From Ciona intestinalis (lineage: Eukaryota; Chordata; Ascidiacea; Phlebobranchia; Cionidae): a stretch of 64,000 bases of DNA. Each line of letters begins with the position of its first letter. Position 1 is the stretch's first letter. The notes under the pieces are model-generated. The model saw only the letters and a list, made by a program, of their open reading frames with translations, searched no databases and had not been told where the DNA came from. The stretch spans positions 2,165,589 through 2,229,588 of the forward strand of contig NC_020170.2 in the NCBI RefSeq assembly GCF_000224145.3. Reading direction: 5' to 3'. Positions 42,128 through 55,361 of the stretch are shown piece after piece. A program made the position numbers and the translations under genes.

Positions 42128-45100
42128 TTAAATCTCATCATACAGATCTTCGGGAGCTGAAACAAAGAACACAAAGAATTAAAATGTCACCCCAGATTTT
42201 CTAACAGGGTTCTACACCAAACATTAAATATAGAAATTGTATAGTGACTTTATGAACAATACATTTATGATCCCTGGGTTGGAGCACTGTTTGTTATGTA
42301 ATGATATGTTGTAATGATGTGTTCGTATGGTACTTTACTGTTTTATATTTTCATGATCTTTATGTTTTGCGTGAACCGTTGTGTTTTTAAGAGTCGATCG
42401 CATGGTTTTGTTAAGTGACATTCAGTTTTCCCCTTGGTTGTGGTATCGCGTGCGTGGGCCGATTGGCAATACAAGATATAAAACGTTACAGTTAAGTTAT
42501 TGCCCAGCAGGACACATAACCCGTAATGATAATAACATTAAGCATCAGACCCAGTATTAATTGTCATCTATAGTCATTATATGTAGCAAATTGAGTATAA
42601 GATAGTAATTAAGTTTTACGACCCTAGAAAAAAAAAATTAAAAATAGTATAAAACAGATCTAACATAATTAGAAAAGATAATTATAATACAGGATCAAAT
42701 CAAAGTAAATATTAAAAAACAAGAAAAGCTGTAGTAAAAAACAATTTACCAGTTTCATCATATATAGCTTCTTCTGGTTCTTCAGGTATTTGAGGGGGGT
42801 TATGTGACACTGTTGAGCCCCTGTTTTGTTTTAAGTGTTAATTTTTTTTCAATTGATATATTAAATGCAAATTACCTGTTGTTGCCAAAAGAATGAAGTG
42901 TTGACTTCATAACATTCATGTTGACGTCAACATTGTCGGAATCAACAAAACCATCTGGAATTTTTTTTAGAATGATTATAAATTAAAGGTAATTTTAATT
43001 AAAAACAAATCTTTACAAAATTACAACAACATAATACCTATTCGACACAAAACACGCAAAAAAAACAGTATTTAGATCGTATTTTAACAAGTAGGTAATG
43101 AAAACATATTAAAAAGTTTTATGCAGGCACACAACAAGAACAGATAGAAAACAAGAAAGGAGAGCCATACAAGTATACAGTATTTCAAAAAATATTAAAA
43201 CACATAATAATTTAAAAAAAACTTACATGTCCCTTCCATGTTACGTATCAACCATTTTCCTCTAGGATTATTCATCATCCGAATAATGTCGATCTTCTCC
43301 TGTGCTCGGACACAAAGATCTTTTCCTCCTCCACGAGCATCCTCCTTGATGTTTCCATAACTCTCCACAGTGATCTCCCCTTCTTTTGGAAGCTGTTGAA
43401 GACAAAGAAATTTATTTTATTTTTCTAACAAAGACATTTTTCTACACCCAAAAAAAAAATGTTTAAAATTTGTTTTTGACCAAACAATTTTTTCTACAGC
43501 GTCCTCCTCTTTTTTTGGAAGCAGTTAAAAACATTTTTTTCTTTCGAAATACAGGATGATTTGAATATTTTTTTAGTATTAATTTGTGGAATTTAATAAA
43601 TTAGAAAACATTACAGTAATGGAAAACTTAATAAATAGTCAGACAAATCATTTTTCCACTAAATAGGACATTCTAATAAATACATTGAAGCAACTATTTT
43701 GTAGATTTGAATATCTGAAAAATGACAGACTGTTAATTATTGATTTTTATAACCTCAACGTGACCTGAGCACCTTTGCTCAACCAATATTTATACAATTT
43801 CACATTTTTATGCAGGTCACTTCATAATGGCGTTGAGAAAAAGTAAAATCAATACAACACTATAACATTTTTTTAAACAAATGTTAAAACTAAGAGTTAT
43901 ATCTGCCTGTAGAACACAAACACATACTATGAATGCATTTTAGCAGCATATAATAAGATTTTTAAAAACAAATTACTCATAGAGAGGAAATAGCTAGGCT
44001 TAAAAAATTACTGAGTTATGAAGTGACTAATATAAGATAGTTAATTATAGAAAGCTATACCACGAAGCAACATATAGTTTGTAGGTGTAAATGTTCCCAT
44101 ATAAACTACACAAAAATGTAAACCCATTGGGAATCCCACACATTGTTGTGGTATATTATATACAATGTACTTCTACAAGGTATTCAGAGAACATTTGGTT
44201 TTCCACAAGGATTGAAAGTAAAAAAATATAATGGAACATTTTCTACCTTAAATTTTTTTCTCATTTCCTTGTCCTTTTTGTCTAACTTCTTTTTGTCTTC
44301 ATCTTTGTTGGGTTTCTCTCTAAAATATCATTAAAGTGAAAGTGATAATACCAGGAACATAGGATATGTGGGCATCTTTCGTTATTGGCCTAATTAATTA
44401 AACAATAGCCCATTCAATTTGGTAATGCCTGTGCTTTAAAAGCAATTGCTTTCTATTTTTTGTAGTGTTTTATAAAAATTGAGTGCCAAGTGAATTCTAT
44501 TAAATGAAAAAAATTATAAAAACTCACTGTTTCATTTTCATTGCTTTCAGTTTTTGGTAAGTTTCAACATCCTCATACAACTCATCATCCTGAAAAGTGT
44601 AGTGTCAGTTTTAAGTTTATTTTATTTACATATATTGCTAAAAACATTTTATGCAAATTACCTGATCACTTTGGGTACTGACAGCTGAAAAGTAAAAATA
44701 ATTTTCTTTAAATAAATATGTAAAACACTTTTAAACTAAGATGTTTAAAAATATAAAATAAAAACTTAAATAAAAAAAGTTTTAGTGTCAAACATTAAAA
44801 GAATACATAGGGTTTGTGGACTTAAAGGTTAATTTTTATAATCATGTGCCCTTTTGTATAGTACAAGGCTTCCAATAACTCTTTTCTCATGACCATTTTT
44901 ATTCTTCTAAAATTTTCCGAGACTCTTGACAGTTAGTAATATAATGTGTCCAGTACTTTGTGTATAATCATTATACTCTCGGCGACCCCTGAAATTCGTT
45001 GCACCTATTGTTGGAAAAGCGTTGAAACTGCTCTTGTGCTTGACCGAAAAACGACAGTTGTTATAACACAGGTGTTCTATTTCATACACCCCGCCAGCTG

Positions 45101-48100
45101 ACGAGTTACCACAGATGTAACTTTATAAGTGAAACCCATTTTAGTACATTCTACAATCTACTACATGGGTGTCCAGCATTTATTACTGGAGGGTTAAGTA
45201 TAAATTACTCCGTGAACCCGCGAGCTGTACAGTTATTTAACATAGGTTTGCATGCACGAGTATTATTTTATTTTTGTCTTTGATCCTATGATATTATAAG
45301 GGGATCATTATCTCCATGTAGAAATATGGGGTTTGAACGCATAATTTTCTGAAGAAAACAGCCAGGGGACTTTATTGTCACATTAAAGAAACTTTGTGAA
45401 AAATATGCAGCTGACTTCGCGGGCCGCACATTTTTTTTTTCGGCTCCAGTTTGCACATGCCTGGTCTACTAAATGACTACCATTTATGTGTATGTAACAC
45501 CAATACAATCATGTTGACTATGTAACCACCTATGCTGGGTCGTTTCATGTTACTGTCAGGAGTTTCATCATAAAGAGCATCCGATATTTCATCATCTTCA
45601 TCGTCCCATGTTGGTCTGTGACATCATAATGGTGATTAAATAATACCATCTTGTGTTTAATGGATGTGACTTATTTATCCTTGCATAGCCGAGCAATGAT
45701 AATTATTATAACATGGGTGTTCAAACACCTCAGGCCCACTTAAGGATTATCGCGCATGCATGTGACTTTGTAGCGATTATTTTTCTGGAACAAGTGGAAC
45801 ATTTTGTTTAAATATTTGTTTAGAAAGTGGCATATTGCTGAAAAATGAAAATTGGTGTATTTTTTCCTAACACAATTTTTTTTACTATTTAAATCAAACC
45901 ACAATTTAATTTTTTTTAAATTTAAATATATTTTAACACTTACATTTCCATTGGTTCTTGTTGTTGTTGTTGGTGATGTTTCATAAGTGGGGGGAGGGGT
46001 GGAGGAACATCTGTGTCATCATAAACATCATCTTGTGCTGAGGGTGGAGGTGGGAGGGAAGGCTGGGATCCTATATTGTAATATATTTAAACTTAAGATA
46101 TGGATCGTAAATTTATATTAAACATAATTTGGTTATATAAACATGAAGCATAGATATATATTTACTATGCTAAGATTATTACATGTGTAAGCTGAATGAT
46201 TTGGTGCATGTCACAGACTTTTATTTATTGAGTTTTATTTAATATATAAATTGGCTTGTCCGTGGTAACAACATTAATTTCGTTGTACCAAAGTTTTATA
46301 ATTCAGCACGGTACGAAATGTTGGTCTAATGAAATTTAGGTTTTTTATCTTGGAACAGGCAACTTATATATTGAATAATACAAACTATTATTGATTTCTC
46401 TAAAGAAAATCGTTTATATATTCGTTACTTCTATATTAAACATTCAGTCGTTATAACACAGGTGTTCTGTTTCATACATCTGGTGCTAGTTTACAAGTCA
46501 TCACGCTTAAGTATGTGTTCGTGTATTTGTTTTTTCAAAGTTGACGGTGATATTGTATATGTGAATCATGTTATAAATCATTAGTGGTCCGAGAAAACTT
46601 TATACAACCTAAATGTCCAACAAATGACTTTCAGTACAATAAATAAACGACGCCATGGCATGATTGGTTAGCGTGTATTCAAAGCTTGATACTGCTAACG
46701 TTGTGGGCGTATGTGTTCTTTGACATTATACTTGAAAGTTGGTAAAGAGGTGTATAAAACACAACACCCTTGTTACAACTACTGTTGTTTTCGGGCCACA
46801 CGAGAATAAAGTAAGTTACGTTTATTGATTCATTGACACTTACTTGGCCCGCCAGGTGGGGGTGGGGGTTTGGACCCAAGCATAGAAGCAGGTTTGGGGA
46901 AGTCCCTTGGTACAGCAGGGGGCTGGTCAGGCAACGATCTTGGCACTTGTGAAAGACAGAAAAATCAAGTTAATGTGGAAAATTGAGTGAATATAAAAAC
47001 TGATTTAATGAAAAAGAAAAAAATTGAGTTAATATATTAAAAAAAAAATATTTTTTATATGGCTAGAAAAAGTTAAAACTCATCATTAAAAATTATTTAC
47101 AAACAAAACTCTAAAATATGACTGAATTTCAAATCAGTAGAATATTAACAAAATGATGATACCTATATGTAAAATATGGTTTGTGGAAAAAAACTTAAAA
47201 CTTCAAAACAAACGAAAAATAACAAACATAAGACTAGTAAAACATAATCATGCCAAAATTCAATTGAAAAAATTATAGAAATGAAGATACATTCCCTTTG
47301 CTGGTAGCTGATAGGAAGACATAAAATATATAGTAGGGTGGGGGAAGATGGGACACCTTTAGCAAAATAACCAAACATCCTGATCGTATTTTAAACAATT
47401 AACAATGGTCTATGTGATTCGTAACAATACAGTATTATAATTCTTTAAAAGTTCTTTGTTTACTACTATATGGGACTAGAAAATAGAATGAAAAGGTGTC
47501 CATCTTTCTCCACCCTACTATATTATATTTAAGTAGAATTTAATCATCTTTAACTTCGTGTGTTAGTCAGGCTACTCTGTGTCATGCATTACAAAACATA
47601 GTGACCTTTTTGGAAACTCATGCTTGCATTAAAATACAACATAAGATGATTGTTATGACTGCTGAATAGAACAACACTGTTGTAGCTGTTGTATGCTCAA
47701 TACAACATATTAAAGTAAGTTTTAAAGTTTTTAATACAGTTTTAGTTGGTGGTTAAAGGCTAGTAAACTTATTGTAAAACAAAATGTAAGTTAAATGGTT
47801 ACCAAAATAAACTGTGATAACTTTATGATAAAGAATGGTATGCATTTTGTAAATTTAGAAAAAAAAATACCAACTTAAATGTAGTAGCCCATGAGTCAAA
47901 AATGGGCTCACTGATATATTTTAACAAAAATGTTGCCATGAACGAACAAAAAAGGAAAAAAAAACTCTGTTTATTAAACCTGGGGTTGGAAGAGGCCTTA
48001 AGGTTGCCGCAGGCGGGGGTGGGGGCAAGAATTCAAATGAAGAATCTGTAGTTTTTAAAATGTAAAGCATTTGCTTTTGTCACAATCTTAAAACTACTGT

Positions 48101-51100
48101 TTTCTTTTTTTATGATAGATGCTATCTTTAAGTGACTGTTTACTCTCTGGGGTTTAAATTTAAAGAGTTGTTTTGAATGTATGCTAAGATATATTCTACT
48201 TTCACTTTCCATTTTCAGTACATTTGTCTATTTCTTTACTTTGCCTTTAAATACTGATAAAAGCTTGCAAATAAAGCCTAGCAGATCATTAAAAAAGTCT
48301 GAATTAAGCAGCATTAAGGGAACAATTACCCTACATGTTTCTAATATGGACCCAAATTGTAAATTAAATATTTTTAGTTTTGTGTTACTAAAATTATATT
48401 AGCAGTTAACACATTTAAGATAGAAAGAAATAGGTTTATACTGTTTAGTGTTAGAACGTGTTATGTGTTACAGTTTTTGTGTTACTGGTTAGATATTAAA
48501 GGTTATGTGTTAACAGTTATGTTATAAGGGTTATAAATAAGACAACTTTAGTATCGAGAAATGTCAAAATAGAAAACTGCAGCCTATCTCTTCTACTTTA
48601 TACAGGTAAAATCTTATTATGAGGCATGACCTGGGATTTTGGTCATAGTTGGCTGAATAACTTTAACACCTTTTTAGGAAATGTTGGCACCACCATGTAC
48701 TATGTCAATAGTTTTAGCATACATCAAAGTTAAATTTTGTCTGCTAGGTGTAGCGACCACCCTTATTTTTTCAACTTAAATGTAAATATGTTTATTTATA
48801 AATCTTCGCCACCGTAATTGAACAGACAAATAAAGTTATTAATATATAGTAGGGAAGATGGGACAACTATAGCACATGTTATCCAAATATTAGGATCGTA
48901 TTTTAAACAGTTACCAACGGCCTACGGGAGTCGTGAGAATACAGTTTTATAATTCTTTAAATGTTTATTGTTTACTACCAAATGGGACGAGAAAATGTAA
49001 TGAAAAGGTGTCCCATCTTCCCCACCTTACTATATTGTAGTTAGAGAAAATAATAACTTTACAACATTAAAAATACACTTACCTTGGCCAGGTAGTTTTA
49101 CATTTGGGGGCTTTTTTGGTTTTAAAGGAGGCGGTTTGTTGTAAACATGTGGGGGAAGTTGCTTCATGGCTGGAGGACCGTTGCGTTTCACTTTGTGCAG
49201 GAATGACGACGGCTTCCTTTCGATTTTCTGTTCTACATCTGCGCGGTTTAAAAAGGTTATTTTTGTTGCTAGAATTTGCTTTGGGTTGTTTGAATGAAAT
49301 GTAACTTGTTTTATCCGTGCGTGTCAAAAAGGACAATCGTTTTTAAATCAAATGTTCTATTTATAAGTGTCCAATTACGAGTTACCACGTATATATGAAT
49401 TTGTTGCGATTGTGTTTTCCATTTCACTGTGTGTTGTCTGAAATTCAGGCAACCCGTTAGTGAACACTGGGTTAGGGCAATTGCCGCTAAACGACTTGCC
49501 CAAAAACAAGGTCCGCCGCACTGGTAACAGCGACAAGCCTAAAACCCACAGCTTCTGGGTGATAGGTAGGGGTGCTTACCACTAAGTCACAATACAGGCT
49601 ATTTATTATATGGTACCGACGTTATTTACTTGCCTGGTGCGGGTGTTGGGTGGGGAACTCGTTCGCCGTTTGCATGGCTATCAGGAAACCGAAAGCGCTC
49701 CGGTTTTTCGTTTTGTGGCGGCTTCGGCTTGTTTTCAGTTGCTGGTTTGGGAAACAGACTTGAGAACTGTTTTGGTTTATCAGCGGGGGGCTTTGGAAAA
49801 TCAGTAGATGGCTTGGCCATGTTATGTTGTGGCTTCATCATATCGCCAGGTGGCTTGGGCAGATCAGGTGGCGGATTTGGCAAGTCCTTCTGTAATTTAG
49901 GAGCGTCACTTTTGCGGTTAAAAGGTGTGTTCAGATGCTGCGGCTTCGGAAATTCATTGGGTTTTTGTTGATTTCTCCACGATTGGTCCGCTTTACCCTG
50001 CGAACCCGTACGTGCAACAGGAGCGGAGAATTGGGCACGTTTTTCCTGCAAAAACGAATTGTTTTGTGGTGCCTTAGGCTCACTATCCGCTGTGCTGTTG
50101 TTGTTGCCGAAGCGACCCGGTCCCCCAGCGGTTTTCCAAGCCGGTGCATGGCCGCTCGGGGCCTTTGGGGCCCAAGCCGGCGGCGTGTTCTTTGAAGCGA
50201 GAGTTGGTTTATTGATTGCAGACGATGCATTGCCGAACGAATTTATTCTCGCCGCAATTCCTCCGTTTGATTCGTTGTTGTTTGTTGCACTGCTTGTTGG
50301 CTTTAGTCTTGACTTTGCCCATTCTGGTTCGTTTGTAGAGTTATTTTCATTGTTAGTATGTCTTTGCGGGACCGAAGGCTTATTTGTTTCTGCTGGCGTT
50401 GTAGGTGGGGGCGGTTTCCATCGGTTTGCGACTCCACCCTAAAAACATCAAACACCAACGAATAAAATGAGATCACAGTAGGGCCGGGGTAAAATGGGAC
50501 GTTTTTCTCGTCTCATTTGGTAGTAAACATAGATTATTTACACAATTATATAACTGTAGACTTGCGACACCAAAGGAGCGTTGCTGTTTGTACAAAACAC
50601 TTAGGAATATGGGACGTAGGTGCCATATTTCCCAGTATCCCATCTTACTCCACAGTATTATAAAAATTAAGTAAAACACAAAAACGCTTGACAATAATAA
50701 TAACGCAATCACCGTTTTTGGTCCGGGAGTAGGTCTGTATCCTCCGCCCTGTTGTCCGAACATCTGTGCCAAGTTGCTCACAGACTAGAAAAAGAAGTCA
50801 AAACAAATGTTGATGCAGCGCTCGTGACAGAAGCCACGCACTTATTACGTTGTATAAATAAACACAATCTAGAAAAAACCAAAGACCTATATATTTATAT
50901 AGAAAGTATTCATCATACTTAAACGCGATATTGACTATCTGTACTGTATACTTCGGACAGTAAACTTCTCCTGCCCTCTTCCTCCAATCAATATCTACTG
51001 CGTTGCATATTCAACGCAACAATACAGTGCATATGACGTCACACTATGATGGCGGAAGTAGGCAGTCTCGGCGTCAGACCTGATTATAACAACTAAGCCA

Positions 51101-53383
51101 AACTTTGCATTCTACTAGTAGTAAGTAGTATATACACACGACTAAGAAGTTTTATATTAAGAATCGGTTTTGCAAAACATAAAATTCCTCTAATATTGCG
51201 CCTTATTACGTAACTCGCTTCCTACGTGGCGAAATTAAAGCAAAAGACGAACGAAATGCCTGAAACTTAATCTACAGTATTAAGCTTTCGAAACCCGGAA
51301 AAACGCAACACGGCATAAAAGCAAATCACTAAACGAAAGTTTGCTAGCGGTTTGGTTGGTGCAGGCAAACACAGCATAGCCCAATTAACAATGAGTCACG
51401 TTGCGACATGCCGCAGCCAATAACATTTGCAGGGCATCCAATGGAGTTTTAATAATTACATATTAGTCATAATCTTTTCATAGTTACTATGACGCAACAA
51501 ATCAAGCCTCTACAAAGCGATCAGCAGAGACAGGTCATGAAATGCTGTACAAACTTTAATGGAAGCGTTATGTTTAAAATATTTGACCCTAATCATTTAG
51601 ATAGTAGGGTAGGTGAAGATGGGAAAACTTTAGCACATAATATTTAAATATCCTGATCGTGTTTTAAAGACTTAACAACGGTATATAGAGGTCCTGAGGA
51701 TGTGGTTTTATAATTTTTTGAATGTTCTTTCTTTACTACCAAATGGAACGAGTAAATAGAGTGAAAAGGTGTCCAATCTTCCCCCAGCAACCTACTATAC
51801 AACAACAAAACATAATGCAAAAAACAAATTACTAAATTGCGAAAGTCGAACTATGGGCACATATAGCAATCAACGGAAGTTATATACACAGGAACTCACG
51901 TCGGCTTATACATGTTAACTTTCGGTTATGATAGTTTACTGTGACAGGATGCGACATGTTTTTATTTTGAATTATTATCCCACTTTGTAGTAAACGAAAA
52001 ATATTTGCAGAAATATATAACCGTACGCCCACGAATGGTAAACAGTGTTTTTAATTGATATAAACGCATTCAGCAACTATAGGGTATAAGATGCAGTATT
52101 CCACCTAAATATACCACACATATCTACAGTAATATGGTATGATGGGAGAACACGGGACACCTTTAGGGTATCTAAATATCCACATGGTATCCAAATATCC
52201 TAATTAGGTTTTAAACAATAACCAACGGTTTATATGGGACTCGTGAGTTTTGTACTTCTTTGAATATTCTTTGTTTACTACCAAATGGGACTACAGAAAA
52301 TAGAATAAAAAGGTGCCCCTTCTCCCCAGCCCTACTATATATGTCTTATGACTGCGATATGACTGCGCCTAATTTTATTCCCAGTCAAACTATCCTAGTA
52401 CGAAACAAAATTGGCGAAAGTTCACAGTATTAAAATAGGAAAGTTCACAGGTAAGACGTCGTATATGGTAGAACAAATGGGATAAATATGCACTTATTTT
52501 AATATCCATTTTCCATGGTTAATAATGGTATTTGGCCCGAGCGCGTCTTATACACTCCACAAAAATACTGTCGAATCATCCTGTAGCCTTTTTATTTGTT
52601 TTTAATCAAATAGGGGGCATAAAAGAAATTGTCCAACATTATCATGTGTCCCATTTTACCCTACCCTACTGTATGATTAAAAAAACTACACTAATTTAAA
52701 TTTCCTATAGTATCTTAACATAAAACATTTCGGCTTATTAGAACAATTCAAGCATGATTATGTGGGGTATATACTTGCGTTTAGGTAAACTAAGAAAGTA
52801 GTAACGTTGGAATGTAAAATGTAATAGTGCGGTGCCGTACTAAAATGGACACGGTCAACAGTTCAAACCATTGAAATGTTGAATTATAGCCGCGAACGTA
52901 GAATTTACTGTATTTTAAACTGCCCGTTTGGCAAACAACTTTACAGCTACCACAGTTTATCGTTTGTCTGGCTTATCATTACCAAGAATTGAATCGCACA
53001 GCTTACTCTGCATACACGTATTTGTTTATTTCGTAATATAATACACTTGGTTTAGATTACCTACATAACTCTGAAAACGTAACAGACCTTTTAAGAACAA
53101 TAGTTTGAAGATCGTACTGCTCTGAATAAGTTTCTAATGTTACTGATGGCTCGCTTATATAATAATTATATGGCGCCTATACGATAGGTTACGAACAAGC
53201 TTTATCTGCTATGTATTTTACTGTGCTGGGCATATATACTCAGCTCCCAGGTTCTTTCTTGTACATAAAAATTTACTTGGTAAAAGCAAACTCAAAAGTG
53301 AAAGTAAATTAATTTCGTGTGCTTGCTCATTTCACACATATGTAAAAGCTTACCTTTTTGCTTTTTTCTTCTTCGCCCGGCAT
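42128..53383 (-). CDS. FYB1/ADAP-PRAM1-like adaptor with hSH3 domain, complete
   Basis: Fifteen exons join in phase: 53354-53383, 50713-50784, 49634-50438, 49083-49238, 47980-48045, 46844-46945, 45944-46070, 45530-45615, 44662-44684, 44528-44589, 44247-44319, 43227-43392, 42876-42954, 42750-42820 and 42128-42156, for 648 residues. Residues ~35-410 are proline-rich with repeated FPKP/PKPP units (SSLFPKPATENKPKPP). Tyrosine motifs follow: VYDDT (427), LYDET (468), LYEDV (494), IYDET (636) and LYDEI at the very end (645). A basic/acidic helix ending EMRKKFK leads into a helically extended SH3 fold at ~510-605 (EKIDIIRMMNNPRGKWLIR, then TYGFVDSDNVDV). In vertebrates this family links tyrosine kinases, SLP-76 and SKAP to integrin activation in blood cells. 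The same role here is inference. Exon 3 appears to use a GC donor, and exon 9 is a 23-nt microexon. Confidence 0.9.
45664..45782 (+). repeat. Dispersed ~110-bp repeat (family 2)
   Basis: TTATTTATCCTTGCATAGCC, TTATAACATGGGTGTTC and CATGTGACTTTGTAGCGATT. Related copies or pieces lie at about 45036-45130, 46438-46512, 46742-46832 (inverted), 49308-49412, 3985-4105 and 56545-56640. Confidence 0.7.
46650..46722 (+). mobile_element. tRNA-derived SINE fragment
   Basis: GCCATGGCATGATTGGTTAG then ATTCAAAGCTTGATACTGCT, the head of the 54067 family with a deletion between A and B boxes. Confidence 0.6.
47329..47522. mobile_element. MITE copy, full length
   Basis: TATAGTAGGGTGGGGGAAGA and TCTTTCTCCACCCTACTATA ends, in an intron of the adaptor gene. 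Confidence 0.95.
48845..49034. mobile_element. MITE copy, full length with 5-bp TIR deletion
   Basis: TATAGTAGGGAAGATGGGAC start (GTGGG lost) and CATCTTCCCCACCTTACTAT end, ~50 bp from adaptor exon 49083-49238. Confidence 0.9.
49449..49592 (-). mobile_element. tRNA-derived SINE, inverted copy
   Basis: The reverse strand reads CTTAGTGGTAAGCACC..., then GGGCAAGTCGTTTAGCGGCA and CCTAACCCAGTGTTCACTAA, the same body as the copy at 54067. It lies in the intron after the large adaptor exon. Confidence 0.7.
49634..50438 (-). CDS. Large proline-rich exon of the FYB-like adaptor
   Basis: An 805-nt exon open throughout in one frame, encoding about 268 residues rich in Pro, Lys, Asn and Ser. It includes a GGIAARINSFGNASS stretch near the start that resembles the N-terminal part of FYB1. 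The donor is CAG/GCAAGT (a GC donor). The nearby GT (49629-49628) would leave the following exon out of phase. Plus-strand open frames across it are shadows of its base composition. Confidence 0.85.
50476..50662. mobile_element. MITE copy, second subfamily
   Basis: CAGTAGGGCCGGGGTAAAAT start and CATCTTACTCCACAGTATTA end, in the intron between adaptor exons 2 and 3. Confidence 0.85.
50785..53353. other. First intron of the FYB-like adaptor
   Basis: A 2.6-kb intron with at least two full MITEs and one partial one. It has no convincing additional exon. Confidence 0.6.
51600..51799. mobile_element. MITE copy, full length
   Basis: GATAGTAGGGTAGGTGAAGA start and CTTCCCCCAGCAACCTACTA end. Further copies in the same intron lie at 52132-52339 and, partly, at about 52500-52672. 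Confidence 0.85.
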
Positions 53384-54066
53384 GGTTATACATTTACAGA
53401 AAGCGACACAACTTAAAATAACACCGGATCTATAAAACATATACCAAATGTGTCAATATGATACCACACTCTTGGTTTATGAACAAATATATGGTTTATA
53501 AGCTTTCTAAATATAGACTGTGAATGCTTTCCAAGTATGCTGAGCGGCTGTGTACAAACTATTGCTTCCGCTTCAATGAGTTGTTACCTACAAGACACAC
53601 TACTGTATATCTAGACTGCGAGAGTGCTTGAAGTACCAGCACATGACGTGAGCTAAAATTCCTGCTGCCTGCGGTGACGGTTGTGAAAACCAGACTGCAA
53701 AACGAAAGTGTTGACATCCAGCACTGAGCAAATATCGGAAATTAAGTCGAAGTGGACGATTTGGATTTTTATATTCGATGTCGTCACAATTACGTATGAA
53801 TAGAAAAATTCCAAAGTATTTAAAGCTTGCTATATGTTTGTACGGTATTATCTAAGTACCGCAGGTTTATAGTTTCCGTAGCAATTAAAAAAAAACAATA
53901 GTAATATAGGTGAACAGTCAAATACCGGACGTGCTGAATGACAACGCTATATCGTATCATCATATTTATAAATATAAATATGGTATCCTCATGTATATAA
54001 ATATAAAACGGCTAAAATTAATATATTTTCAACGTAACACACCAATCATTATAGCTATCATATTGA

Positions 54067-54217
54067 CCGGCGCCGTGGCATAGTGGTTAGCGCGCCTGCC
54101 TTGTAATCCAGTGGTAATGGATTCAAAGCTCAACGCTGCTACCATTGTCAGCGTATTTGTCGTTAGGCAAGACACTTAACGGCAATTGCTCCAACCCAGT
54201 GGTCAATCATGGGTAAT
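54067..54217 (+). mobile_element. tRNA-derived SINE
   Basis: An A-box-like TGGCATAGTGG (54076-54086) and a B-box-like GGATTCAAAGC (54119-54129), spaced as in a tRNA. A tail (GGCAAGACACTTAACGGCAA) recurs elsewhere. The arms do not fold as a full tRNA, so it is a SINE head. Confidence 0.75.
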
Positions 54218-54340
54218 CCAAATTATCAGAGTACTTGATTTTGTAAATGTTCTTTGTTTACTACCAAACTGGTCGGGAAAAGACTAAACACTTGTCCCAC
54301 CATACTATATATATTACTTATCATTAAATTCAAAGAATAA

Positions 54341-55024
54341 ATACATAGGCCCATAGTAGGTTTGGGGAGATGGGACAACTTTCTTACTATGTTCTCGTCC
54401 CATTTAGTAGTAAACAACGAATATTCAATAAATTATGAAACCGTATCCCCACGACTCTCGTAGACCGTTGTTAATTGTTTAAAATACGAACAGGACATTT
54501 ATATATTAGGTGCTAAAGGTGTCCCATCTTTCCCCACGCTACTATATACTCTAATACACATACGAGATACGAATGTAACTAAACTACTCCGTGGCGAAAT
54601 GAAATTCAGAGACTTATTGTAATACACTGGTTACAGCATTGTTCTCTCTGACGCTAACATACCGTGCTAATAACACAAAGAAATACATAGGCCCATAGTA
54701 GGTTGGGGGAAGATGGGACACCTTTCTTACTATGTTCTCGTCCCATTTAGTAGTAAACAACGAATATTCAATAAATTATGAAACCGTATCCCCACGACTC
54801 TCGTAGACCGTTGTTAATTGTTTAAAATACGAACAGGACATTTATATATTAGGTGCTAAAGGTGTCCCATCTTTCCCCACGCTACTATATACTCTAATAC
54901 ACATACGAGATACGAATGTAACTAAACTACTCCGTGGCGAAATGAAATTCAGAGACTTATTGTAATACACTGGTTACAGCATTGTTCTCTCTGACGCTAA
55001 CATATCGTGCTAATAACACAAAGC
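54341..55024. repeat. Tandem duplication, 2 x 342 bp, each with one MITE
   Basis: ATACATAGGCCCATAGTAGG starts at 54341 and 54683. The copies are nearly identical up to GTGCTAATAACACAAAG and lie between the adaptor and RPS2 genes. Confidence 0.95.
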
Positions 55025-55184
55025 AGGAACAACCTACTACTCCATTGTTGTTTTATTGCTAATCTTAACGTCCACTCAAAAAAGACAACTAAACGTTCTG
55101 GTGACAACAACACTCGCTGTTCTGTACTAATTACTGCTCCAAGCGGTTCTGTAACCCTTTTGGCGTAAAGAAGTGCTTTATTTT

Positions 55185-55361
55185 TATAGTAGGGTGGGGG
55201 AAGATGGGACACCTTTAGCACATATCTAAACATCGTGATCGTGTTTTAAACATTTAACAACAGTGTTAAGAGTCGTGGGGATACGGTTTTTAATATTTTA
55301 CTTTTTTTGTTTACTACCAAAGGAGACGAAAAGGTGTCCCATCTTCTCCCGCCCTACTATA
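55185..55361. mobile_element. MITE copy, full length
   Basis: TATAGTAGGGTGGGGGAAGA and CATCTTCTCCCGCCCTACTA ends. A worn partial copy lies at about 56046-56225 in an RPS2 intron. Confidence 0.95.

Noticed and set aside
49935..50442. Long plus-strand open frames
   Set aside because: They are complements of the proline-rich adaptor exon, whose biased codons suppress stops on the opposite strand.
54067..54217. Possible tRNA gene
   Set aside because: A- and B-box-like elements are present, but the arms do not pair as a cloverleaf and the tail recurs in other SINE copies.
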